From positions 113,282,301 to 113,346,300 of the forward strand of contig CM061135.1 of assembly GCA_030789695.1 (NCBI GenBank): a stretch of 64,000 nt of DNA, written 5' to 3'. The notes below the pieces were generated by a model. It searched no databases. It saw only the letters and a list, made by a program, of their open reading frames with translations, and was not told where the DNA came from. Every line of letters starts with the position of its first letter. The first letter of the stretch is position 1. This DNA is from Scilla litardierei. Its lineage: Eukaryota > Streptophyta > Magnoliopsida > Asparagales > Asparagaceae. The position numbers were made by a program, and so were the translations under genes. This document shows positions 35,750-46,495 of this stretch, piece by piece.

Positions 35750-36225
35750 CGATATCGAAGAGAGATGACTCAGACCGAGCAATATGATTGCTCGGTCGAG
35801 TAAGTTGCAAGGTGAATGGGATAAAATTCCAAGAATACTCCCTTTAGCCTGCTCAGTCGAGCAGGAAGATGCTCGATCGGGTAGTGGACTGCTCGGGCCC
35901 AGCTGCTTCACTCGGACCGTGTAGACAGAACGTAGTTTTTTTTCCAAATTTCCAAAATCCTGTAATACTCGACCGAGTAGTAGGTTGCTCGGTCGAGTCG
36001 CCTACTGCTCGGGCCGTGCCAACGCCACTCGGGTAGTGTAGGCAGAGTGATGAATTCTGCATTTTCCAAAAGCCTGACGTACTCGACCGAGCAGTGGCAC
36101 GCTCGGACCGTGTCACCGTCTGCTCGGACCGAGCTGTTGACGCTTGCTCGGAACGAGTCGATGATGATTTTCCCCCTTTTTTGTGTCTACACTACTCGAT
36201 CGAGTAGGGTGATTGCTCGGTCGAG
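35750..36225 (-). promoter_or_regulatory. RT7 palindrome array upstream of the env-position ORF
   Basis: About a dozen CTCGGTCGAG/CTCGACCGAG sites and variants (GCTCGGACCGAGC, CTCGATCGAG) lie between the integrase end (36497) and the env-position start (35218). The same motif family is clustered in the RT7 LTRs. A regulatory role is inferred. Confidence 0.5.
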
Positions 36226-36496
36226 TCACATGTCTCCTTTCTGCCCCATTTTCCTAGGCTTTTCTCTCTAATCTTGTTGATGTCCTCCATCTTCCTTCCG
36301 ATCGAAACATCGATCTACTCTCATAACTAACATGTACAAAGTAAAAATTCGTCAAATTTTTGCGGTTTTATAATTTTATTCCTCAAATATGAAACAAAAA
36401 TAAGAAACTATAAAAAGAAAATCAAAAATCTAAGAAATTGGGTTGCCTCCCAATAAGCGCTCGTTTTAAGTCGTGAGCTTGACTCCCTTTGTATTC

Positions 36497-39400
36497 TCAA
36501 TTTCCGTCGGGGGATCCCTCGAGGAAGTATGTCTCCTCTTGTCCTATAGGTTCTCCAGCTCTGTAAGGTTTGATCCTCTGACCATTTACCTTGAATTTTC
36601 CGTTCTTTCCTTCGAGCTCAACGGCACCCCCTGGGGATAAGCTCACTATCTTATAAGGGCCGGACCACATTGACTTTAATTTCCAGGGGAAGAGGTGTAA
36701 TCTTGAATTATAGAGGAGTACCTGGTCGTCAACATCATGGTGAACAACTGTGATGTTTCTATCATGATAGGCCTTGGTCCTCTCCTTATATATCTTCGCA
36801 TTCTCATAAGCATGTCGCCGAATCTCGTCCAACTCATTGCTGTGCAAGGCTCATCTCATGGCGGCACTTTGGTAATCAAAATTCATTTTCTTTATTGCCC
36901 ATATGCTCTGTGCTCCAGTTCTACCGGAAGGTGGCAAGATTTTCCATACACTAGTCTGTAGGGGGTTGTGCCGATGGGAGTTTTAAAGGCGGTGCGATAT
37001 GCCCAAAGGGCGTCGCCTAACTTGTGCGACCAATCCTTCCTTGAGGTGCTAACTGTCTTTTCCAGGATGCTTTTGATTTCCCTGTTAGATACCTCCACTT
37101 GGCTGCTGGTCTGAGGGTGATAAGCTAGGGCAACCTTGTGATGAACTCTATATTTTTTCAACATCGTCTCGAACTTCCTCTCGATGATATGACTCCATCC
37201 ATCACTTATGATCGTCCGGGGGACTCCGAAGCGAGGAAAGATGGTATTCTTGAAAAACTTGGCTACTATCCTCGCGTCATTTGTTGGGTTGGCTATAGCT
37301 TCCATCCACTTCGAGACATAATCAACGGAGACTAAGATGTACTTATTGCCGTTACTCGATGGAAAAGGTCCCATGAAGTCAACGCCCCAACAGTCAAATA
37401 GTTCTATCTCCAGGATGCCATGAAGGGGTGTCTCATTCTTCTTCGTGATATTCCCCGTCCTCTGGCATCTGTTGCATTTCCTTATGTATTCATTCACATC
37501 CCTGAATAGAGTGCGCAGTAGAAACCACTTCGGAGGATTTTTGCCATGGTTTGGTTACATCTGCGTGTACATCGCACGGTTGATCGTGGTAATGTGATAT
37601 GATGGAGGTCGCTTCTTTCTTTGGGATACATCGCCTGATGATCCTATCAGTGCATGTTCTGAACAGGTACGGGTCGTCCCAGAAGTAGCTCTTGGCGTCG
37701 TATAGGAATTTTCTCCTCGAATAGGTCACCAAATCGTGCGGGACTATGCCGCTCACCAGGTAATTCACTATATCCGCATACCAGGGGGCTTCAGTGGAGT
37801 TTTCCACAAATAAATGTTCATCGGTGAAAGAATCGTCAATCGGCAAGCTGTCATCCCCGTGCCTTTGGATTAACCGTGACAAGTGGTCCGCTACTACATT
37901 CTCTGCTCCCTTCTTATCCTTGATCTCAATATCAAATTCTTGGAGTAGGAGGATCCACCGTATCAGACGTGGTTTAGCATCTTTCTTGCTTAATAGGTAT
38001 TTCAACGCCGCGTGATCCGTGTGGATAATCACCTTGACCCCAAGAGGTAGGACCTGAAATTCTCGATAGAATAAACTACGGCTAGCAGCTCCTTCTCCGT
38101 AGTGGTGTAGTTCTTTTGAGTATCATCCAAGGTCTTGCTAGCATAGTATATACAATGAAGTTTTCCTTCCTTTCTTTGGCCAAGAACAACTCCCACGGCT
38201 TGGTCACTAGCATCACACATAAGCTCAAACGACAGATTACAATCTGGCGGCTGTATAATCGGGGCTGAAATGAGAGCCTCCTTTAACATGTTAAAGGCTA
38301 ACAAACAGGCGTCAGTAAACACAAAAGAAGCGTCCTTGGCGAGGAGCTCCATGAGAAGGCAAGCAATATTAGAAAAATCCTTTATAAAGCACCGGTAAAA
38401 ACCGGCGTGCCCTAAAAAACCACGGATACCTTTGAGATTAGTGGGTGGTGGTAGAATTTTGATAACTTCGACTTTGGCCTTATCAACCGCAATTCCCTTA
38501 GAGGTGATGACATGGCTAAGCACAACCCCTTCTGTCACCATGAAATGACACTTTTCCCAATTCAAGGTCAGATTGTTGTCATGGCACCGCTCTAGGACCT
38601 TGGATAAATTAGCTAAGCAATCATCAAACTCGGTGCCATAAACAGAAAAATCGTCCATGAAGACTTCCATGATATTCTTGATGAAATCTAAGAAAATAGA
38701 CGTCATGCACCTTTGAAATGTGGCCGATGCATTACACATCCCAAACGGCATTCTTCGATAGGAGAATGTGCCGTATGGACATGTGAAAGTCGTCTTTTCT
38801 TGGTCTTCCCGATGTAATGGGATTTGGAAGAATCCAGAGTATCCATCTAGGTAACAGAAGTACTTGTGCTTGGCTAAGCGCTCAAGTATTTGGTCAATGA
38901 AGGGTAGAGGGTAATGGTCTTTTCTGGTGGCTTTATTTAGTTTCTTTTAGTCGATACACATACGCCACCCGATGACAGTCCTAGTGGAAATTAGCTCATT
39001 TTTTTCATTTTTAACGACTGTCATGCCTCCTTTCTTAGGAACAACCTACACGGGGTTAACCCATTTACTATCAGAAATGAGATAAATAATGTCGGCCTCT
39101 AAAAGCTTCAGGACCTCCTTTTTCACCACCTCCTTCATGTTGGGATTCAATCGCCTTTGAGACTTAATGGAGGTGGCGTCCTTATCCTCTAGATGAATCC
39201 TATGGGTACATATGGTCTCGCTGATACCTTTCAGGTCAGCGATGTTGTATCCTATTACTTCTCTGTGGGATCTAAGGATTTTTAGAAGACTTTTTAGCTG
39301 GGGCTCGGTGAGGGCCGCATTCACAATAACAGGGTATGTGGAATTTTCCCACAAGAAAGCATATTTCAAATTAGCAGGGAGGGGTTTTAGTTCTACTTGA

Positions 39401-39593
39401 GGAGGCGTTGTACCCCCGTCATCTCTCACCTATGAGAAATATGTGTCCTCAATTCCTGGTTCAGAAGGTGGAAACTCTTCGTTGGCAGAATCATAGGAAG
39501 AGCAAGGAGATGATGGTGCATCATGGCAGACGTCTGCAGATTCCATTTCCGTAGCACACTTGTCAATAGAGGCAAGGTGTTCAGGTATGTATC
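36497..39593 (-). pseudogene. pol: RT7 pol: RT-RNase H-integrase, degenerate
   Basis: Read on the minus strand from the RT8 insertion at 39593. The pre-RT region (39429-39046) has [17 protein letters not shown]. The RT palm keeps the motif-A aspartate (YLDGYSG, about 38840) and FMDD, but the first RT motif reads CID-stop-KKLNK. RNase H has [10 protein letters not shown] and [11 protein letters not shown]. The integrase zinc finger has CNRCQRTGN, and the core has DFMGPFP, ISDGWSH (usual G replaced by W) and QVEVSNRE, so the DDE residues survive. The C-terminus ends at 36497. At least three frameshifts occur (near 38030, 37490, 36890). The N-terminal part is at 52386-52817 beyond RT8. Confidence 0.9.
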
Positions 39594-39954
39594 TGATCGC
39601 TCCGGGATGTAACCCAAAAGAACGGTTGTAGTTTTACCGCAAATGCACGGTGTAGCAGCGAGCGGGATATCGAACACAGGGAGGACGAATGACCGTGCTT
39701 GTTCCGATCAACCTGGCTATTTAAGAAGAGAGAAATTTGCCTTTAGCGATCCTGTCACAATCGTCAGACAAAGTACGGAAATAACAAATCAAATAAAGAA
39801 CGTCTAGGGAATGGGGAATTCCCGCTACTCACCGTATTTCGTAAAAGTGGTTCATTGGTATCAAAGTTGCTAGAATAAGATTTTGGATGAACTAGTTGCA
39901 ACTGAATGTAGAACCAAGCTCACGCTCTCGCGCTGTTGCCGGTCTATAGCTATC

Positions 39955-40256
39955 CTAGGCTCGGGTCCAATCTCTTGCAAACCCTAGCCTAGGGAAGCTA
40001 GCATTAGGATCAACATCATCGTTCAATCGCGCACCGAGCCCAATCTCTTGCAAACTCGGTCCATGACCTAGTTTGGGATAGTTCCTACCCGTCCAATCTC
40101 TTGCAAACGGGTATTGGCGCGGAATTGGAACCGGAAACCCTAGTATCGGTCCAATCTCTTGCAAACCGATACTACGGAAATTCGATTCCAACCCAATTCG
40201 GATTTCTAGGGTTTCCTATCGAATTGGGATCCAATCTCTTGCAAATCCCAATCGAT
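39955..40256 (-). repeat. Five-hairpin array with a constant loop (3' LTR copy)
   Basis: The 14-mer CCAATCTCTTGCAA occurs five times (39967, 40041 less its first base in phase, 40093, 40151, 40231), each flanked by inverted arms. Arms: 39955-39966/39981-39992 (12 bp, one mismatch), 40033-40038/40055-40060 (6 bp), 40086-40092/40107-40113 (7 bp), 40141-40150/40165-40174 (10 bp, perfect), 40223-40230/40245-40252 (8 bp, plus 4 more beyond a bulge). Arm sequences are unrelated to each other while the loop is constant. An 11-bp inverted repeat (40133-40143/40206-40216) encloses the fourth hairpin. In sense RNA the loop reads UUGCAAGAGAUUGG. Confidence 0.9.
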
Positions 40257-40737
40257 GTGAATTCCTAGCCATCCGTAGTAAATTGATCCCAATCTAATCC
40301 CTAGTAGCAATTCTAACAAAATTCCTACCAATTCATCACAATTATGAAATAGAGCTTGTAGGGTTCATCCCCACGCCCCAAGACGTGGCGACTACTCACA
40401 ATTCATAGCAAGATCACAAAAATAATCAATGAAATAAGCAATAGAATTCATCACAATATTGAGATATGCAATAAAAATAGAATTTTTAGAGAAGAGAAGA
40501 GCAAACCAATGGAGTTCTTAAATTAATCCAACAAAAATCCAATTTTGTCTCCTCTTCAATCACAAGAATAAAACTAAAAAGCTAATCTAAAAAGCTGCAA
40601 AAAATCTAAGAGAGAGGCTCCCAAAACTAGGGTAAAAACAGGGGTTAAATAGCCCCCAAAATCATCCAAAAACTGTGACCAAAATACCCTTGCGCAGCCT
40701 GTTTTCCGCAATTTTCGCTACAGGCAGCGCGTCGCAC

Positions 40738-41115
40738 TCGGCCGAGTGACAAAAGTCGCTCGACCGAGTGAAAACCCTGTAATTTTCCAGTAAGTATCGA
40801 TCTTCAGGGGTCTTCACTTCGGGGGCGGCTCGGCCGAGTGAGTTGTCGTCACTCGGCCGATGGCTTCATGGTACTCGGGCGGACGGAATTATCCACTCGG
40901 CCGAGTGGGTCTTCTGAAGCTCAGGCAGCCGAAAAACAGTAACATGGCGATTTTTGAAGGGCTTCGTCTGGGCGCCACTCGGGCGGACGGGGTCTCGTCA
41001 CTCGGCCGATGTGGTATCCGTCGCTCGGCCGAGTGCATGTATGAATCGTGTCTGATCTGGTCGGCCGAGCAGTGTCTCGCTGGTCGGCCGAGTGACTCCT
41101 TCAGTCGGCCGAGTG
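40738..41115 (-). repeat. CTCGGCCGAG palindrome cluster in the RT8 LTR
   Basis: About ten copies or half-copies of the perfect decamer CTCGGCCGAG and close variants lie in the U3 part of the LTR. The equivalent cluster in the 5' LTR is at 51659-52041. Confidence 0.85.
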
Positions 41116-41411
41116 GGACACAAAACATGCCCAAACTGCTTGTTTTGGCCTCCTCGTCGCTCCTGCGACGTCTGTTCTTCTTCCGCTCCTCTCCAACAGC
41201 AAAATACCCCTCGGGGAGGTCATCGGTGACCGTCTGGAGTAAGCGCATCTCGAGATCACTCCAATTCGCGCCAAATCACCTGAAATGCGACAAAAACAAC
41301 AAATCGTGAAAAGCATCGCAATATCGTCGATATATCGTGAAAAACATGATTTGGGCGATCTAAATGGCATGCAAACATGCGGTAAAAAAAGTGTAAAATA
41401 GGGAGTGATCA

Positions 41412-43356
41412 AAATCCCCCAAGCTTGCCTCTTACTCGTCCTCGAGGAAGATAAGTAAAAGGCGAACCCGGTGGATTCGGAAAACAAAAACGGCGAAAAA
41501 AAATGAAAAATGAAAAACGGAGAAGAGTGAAAAACGAAATAAAAATAAGGAAGAAAGAAAGACGCGATGAGGTAGGCTGCTAGATCATTTCCTCAGGACG
41601 TGGGTTCCGCTTACTCATATGTCATGCACTGAACGAAAAACACATGTCAAAGAATTTTATTTTGATATCATAGTATAATAGTGCAAATAGAAATAGAAAA
41701 CCCACGAACACCAATATAATCATGAAAAACGGAATAATCTTATAATCAACATCGTCTGAATCATTTAAAGCGGTATACAAATCACAGATCACACACTTTT
41801 CAATTGAATGCTTCCTATCCGGAGTATAAGAGTATCACACTATAGAATAGAGAGAATAGAAAAGTATGGATTTCATGAAATGATTGCTAGGCTTAGATTT
41901 CTGGATTTCGTAAAGCTAAAAATAATCTCACCGAGTATAGAATATTACTTAGCCTAGGTTGTCGTGCAACGTCAAGTAGTCACTCTCTCACACATCAATG
42001 GATCCCCTCCCCCAAGCTTATCCATAAGCGTGGTGGCATAAAAAAATATTTACATCCCCATTTCTATAAAGCTCCAAAGGCAATGAAAAGAGAAGAGAAG
42101 AGAAAAAAAAGAAAGTGAGATGGGATCTTTTATTGAGGATTTTTCCTCTTTTCTCTTTTTTTTAAGCAATAGCATATATACACAGCGATCCCAACTCAAA
42201 GAGAGATAATGATATACATGAGTATTTTCTCTTTTTTCTCTTTTTTTTGAATAAGAAATTTGAAGCTATGAATTAATAGCGGGGGAAATGCCATATAATA
42301 GAATCGCTAAGGGGAGATTCACCAATGATTTTAAAAGTAGAGAAATGATGTTCAAGATTTGTGGAGAAAGAAATGAATATATCTCTCGATTCACTCTATA
42401 AGACATGCACGACAACTTCAGCAGAGTAATCTAATCTACTCAGTTTCGATCACAAAAAAGCTAACTAATCCAGATTTATCATAGCTAACATCATTCAATC
42501 ATCCTGAAGTGAAATGTACAATTCATGCATATAGAAGTGATATAGGAAAAGAAATCAGTACTCCAGATATAGGCATTCAATGCGTGAATCTTGGTGTGTT
42601 TTCTGTGATAGCATACATATGAATATTCAGACTCAGCTAATAATAAAATTTCATCCATTTTCATGTGGAAAAAGTGTGGGTTACTATCTCTAGATGCAAG
42701 GCAAGTCATAGCATATGATATCAGAAATAAAGTCTAAGACATGACAAATTAAGCATGCATATAGAATTGGTTAACTCCACGTCATCATCATCACAGAAAA
42801 GTCATCTCTAGCATGAGATGAAAAAGAAAGAAATAAAGATAAAGGGAAAATAGAACTATTTACAATGCGGCACACAGAAAAATAAGAAAAACGTGATGCA
42901 TGGCAAAATAAAAGAAAAATGATGAAAATAAGTGCAAAAGCGAAAAATGGCGTGAAAAACTAAAAATAAAGGTGGCAAATCGAAAAAGAACGTGAGAACT
43001 CACTCCCCCAAGCTAAATGGCACAGTGTCCTCAATGTGCAAAGTGGGGCACACCGAGAGACAAGTAAAGTGAGGGGCAAGTGAGAATGCATGCATGATGA
43101 AAAAAAAGATGAAAATAAAAAGAAAAATAAAGAAATGAAAATATGATGCGGACATGATGCATGCACAGATAGGAGTGATACGGATATATAGATGTGTCAC
43201 CAAAAACTCTCCCTCTCTCCCAGAAAAGATAGATAAATATATGGTCGACATGAGAATCCCAAAATAAGTGAGGGGAGGGGGGTGGGCAAAAGTGAAACAG
43301 GACCCAGCAGAAACGGGCAGCACAATGGCAGGAATAATCGATGGCATCAAGGGTGC
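41412..43356 (-). other. RT8 3' non-coding region with repeated polypurine motifs
   Basis: On the minus strand AAGCTTGGGGGATTT (ending 41412) is the polypurine tract. Further AGCTTGGGGGAG-like copies are at 42019-42006 and 43015-43003, and one at 46640-46628 inside the pol 3' end. The region is otherwise AT-rich and purine-rich, with no supported ORF. Confidence 0.75.
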
Positions 43357-45440
43357 CTAAGAAGTTGGTGATGCGCCGTCTCCGTCCTGAGGCGGAAGTG
43401 GTGGTGGTGGCTGGACAGGCCGCTGAGCGGGCGTGGGTGTGGAAGTGGTAGCAGGCTGAGTGTGTGTGGAAGTGTGGGTGGGAACCTGCTGGGTGGGTGG
43501 TGGTACGCGGGGGAGACGCTCCAGGACCTGGGTAAGACAATAGTGAATCTGGGGGATCAGGTCAAAGCGGCCAGCCAGCGCAGAGACGGTGGAGGACAGA
43601 GTCCTAAGGTCGCCTCTGAGGCCACTCACCGCCCCCTCTAGAGCATGAATGCTCTGAAGTACAGTGTCGAGGGGAGGTGGTGCAGAGGGACGCACCGGTC
43701 GGGGCTGTGCAGGGCGGGGCTGGAGTACTCGGGTCGCGTATGTGACGGGCTCATCGGGGAAGGGAACGAAAGGTGCTGCGCTCGAAATGTGGGCCTGGCC
43801 TCAGTGTGAGGCCGGGGCACCGGCTGGTGAGAAGTGGAGGCAGCAACAGCGAAAGAAGAATGCAAAAGTGGCAGCGAGGCGGCCAGAGAGGTCAGTGGCA
43901 CAGAAGTGTGGACAGACGCCACGACACTCTCGAAAAATACAGCAGCAGTGGAGACAGAGGGCTCGCCGCACTCAACTATGGTCGGCGGGCGCTCGGGTGG
44001 GGCAGAAGAAACAGGCTCAGCAGACAGAGGGCCAGTGGGGGTGGTGACAGCCGCGGGAGTGGTGGAGGTGGTCTCAGCTAAGGTACTCCCGACACCGACA
44101 GAGGTGGGGACAGAGGTGTCAGGAGCAGCGGAAACATCGGGGATAGGCTGAGGGGCCACAGGGTCAACAAGGGCGGCAGGCTCGGCAGGGGCGACAGGGT
44201 CTGCGGGGGCAGCGTGGGCAGCGTGGGCCTGCTCGGCCTCCTCGGCCTCGAGCACGTAAGCAGCGGGGATGAGAACATCCATCGCAGGGAGCCAGTCAAC
44301 GTGGGCCGGTGCAATCTGAGTCCGAGCTGGGCTCGGAAGAATCATGTAATCGGCACCGTAAGGGCCGTGCAACCAGACCCAGTGACACTCATCGTGCGGA
44401 CGAAGCATCTTCATCCGGGCCATAACATCGATCGACAAAGAAGTGGGGCCCGGTACTCGTCGCAAGTCGTCAGGGAAGTCCTCGCCAGTCATAAGGGCAA
44501 GCAGGGTGATCAGGCCGCCGCAGCATATCGGTGAGCGAGCGCCCACCGATACAATGATGCGGTCCAAAAACCAAGCCGTGACATCAATCACGACGGCGGG
44601 GACCAGCTCATCTCCATCCCTAGATAGAGCTCTGGGACGTGTCATCGCGTAGAGCATGTAGAGCTCCGGCGTAGACATCGTACCCGGCTCATATCTGGCC
44701 AAAAAGGTCGTCGCCATAAGGCGCTGAGCAATACGGAGGCAGGGATGGACAATGGCCGAGGCCTTGGCCCTACTAGGGTCAAAGGCAGCATGAAGACCCG
44801 TAATCCGGGCCCAGAAGGCACCGGCGTCGAAGGATGGTGGGGGGATATGGGTGGGGCCGTAACCGCGATCGGCTCCGGGGACAGCGGGCCACGAGAAAAA
44901 TGCTCTCATCATATCGAGAGTGACCTGGCACTCCCGGTCCATGAACCGAAACGAGCATCCCTCGTCGGTCCGGGTGATCGAACTAAGAATCTCAAGTGTC
45001 GGGCAGGTAAACGTGTCCGCCGACACCGGGAAGAAATCTCGCCAGCCCACGTTGTCGTACAACGTGAGCATCCCCTCTAGTACCCCCAGGCATCCTAGGT
45101 TGGCAAGGTGTGCAAACCTGGAGGGTACGATCGAGCGTTGGGAGATACGCTCGAAGACGGCGCGGTGTGCGTCGTCTCGGAACGTAATCCCGAGCGGCCC
45201 GACCAGTGGAGCCGGAGGTGGTGGCTGTGGAGCGGCGGGGAGTGGCTATGCGGGCTGTGCGGGCTGTGTGGGTGCTGCAGGCTGTGCGGGGTGTGCGGGG
45301 CCTGCAGGCTGTGCTGGGTGGATGGGGTGTGTAGGAGAAGGTGGAGGAGAGTCCTCCAACTCGTGGGAGGGGCCGGCATCATCCGATCGCTTCCGCTTGG
45401 CGGAAGCTCTCTTCGACCGCGGCCGTGTCCGGGGCGGCAT
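43357..45440 (-). pseudogene. RT8 env-position ORF (Athila ORF-type), one stop and one frameshift
   Basis: ATG at 45440 gives a basic start (MPPRTRPRSKRASAKRKRSD), an NLS-like stretch, then a His/Pro/Ala/Gln repeat that meets a single TAG at 45248-45246. The same frame continues without further stops to 43638, about 600 codons in all. The core (45071-44300) has LTLYDNVGWRDFF, CPTLEILSSI and QVTLDMMRAFFSWP, resembling the Athila ORF-1/plant transposon protein family. The later part is Ala/Thr/Pro/Ser-rich. Near 43700 the likely C-terminus, with a heptad-like segment (TVLQSIHALEGAVSGLRGDL), passes to another frame ending at 43357. No transmembrane helix is evident, so envelope function is not supported. 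Confidence 0.65.
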
Positions 45441-45844
45441 ATCGGCCCCGAGCGCGCGTCGAAAAGTGTAAAAAGTGCGGCGTGTGCAAAAGAATGGAAG
45501 GAGTATACCCAGACACGCCGCGAGTGCTAAGCAATGGAAGCGCGCGAAGAGAGCGCCTCCGCAAAGCCCAAATCAGTCCGTAGAAGCTCCCCTGGTCTCC
45601 CCTAAGCTCCCAAAAACAACCGGAGGTGGTCAGAGCGGCGGCCGCCAGCGGCGACTCGGGCGAGGCGCGGCGGTGCTCGGCCGTCGGTGGCTGGCTGAGC
45701 GGCAGCGCGGCGGTGGTCGACCGGGCGAGTGAGGGCACGAGCGAGCGAGGGTCGGGCGAGGGAAGCTGAAGGGTTGGGTGGTTTTGGGTTTTTTGCGTTT
45801 CGAAAAACGTGCCCCCCTCGGCCACTTATATAGTAAAAGTTACG

Positions 45845-46170
45845 ACTCGGTCGAGTGACTATGTCACTCGACCGAGTGGGATCAATGGAAATATCCTCCT
45901 CTCTTACGCTTCAGCCGAGTGGCTTTGCCAGCCTCGGTCGAGTGGAGTAAGTCCATTCGGCCGAGTGGCTCAAGCTACTCGGCAAGACTCGCCCTAGGAG
46001 CGTATCCGTTTTACTCGGCCGAGTGAAAATATATACTCGGCCGAGTAGCAGTTATACTGAAATCAAGGAAATAAACAGAGAGTTGGGTACAGCAGACTTC
46101 CCTCGTTCGTGAGCGGCTCGGCCGGACGAACTTGTGTACTCGGCCGAGTGACTAGTATACTCGGCCGAGT
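45845..46170 (-). promoter_or_regulatory. RT8 palindrome array upstream of the env-position ORF
   Basis: About nine CTCGGCCGAG, CTCGGTCGAG and CTCGACCGAG sites lie between pol (ends 46496) and the env-position start (45440). They match the U3 cluster of the same element. A second promoter is inferred. Confidence 0.5.
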
Positions 46171-46495
46171 GAGCCTTGTGTTCTGCTGTTTGTCTTCGTT
46201 TGGGCTCTAAACTCCGTCTTTCTTCCTCCAGTCGATTTCATCTTACTCCTAAGCATCGAGCGTCTTCTTGGGGCGCTCCTCGTCGTCTCGTTCATCCTCC
46301 TCATGATGGATTTACCTATCTCCTTTCCTGTCAAGAAAAATAGGACCCGTTATCACAAAATTTTTGGGCGAACGACTCAAAACACTAAAAATTTCTAAAA
46401 CAAAAATAAAGGAAAAGTAAAAATAAAGCAATAACCATCGGGTTGCCTCCCGACAAGCGCTCGTTTAAGGTTGTGAGCTCGACCCCCTATGATTT

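Larger units (their letters stand above)
39594..41411 (-). repeat. RT8 3' LTR
   Basis: Plus strand TGATCGCTCCGG...GAGTGATCA. In element sense it starts at 41411: first a palindrome-rich U3 portion (41115-40738), then a hairpin array (40256-39955). Confidence 0.92.

Noticed and set aside
39955..40256. CRISPR-like spaced direct repeats (CCAATCTCTTGCAA x5)
   Set aside because: The window is plant nuclear DNA, spacing is irregular, and each repeat is the loop of a hairpin inside an LTR.
43357..45440. Viral envelope glycoprotein
   Set aside because: No signal peptide, transmembrane helix, furin-like site or cysteine pattern is visible; only the position after pol recalls env.
43664..45530. Plus-strand ORFs of 100-180 codons
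   Set aside because: They are antisense shadows of the GC-rich env-position ORF of RT8.
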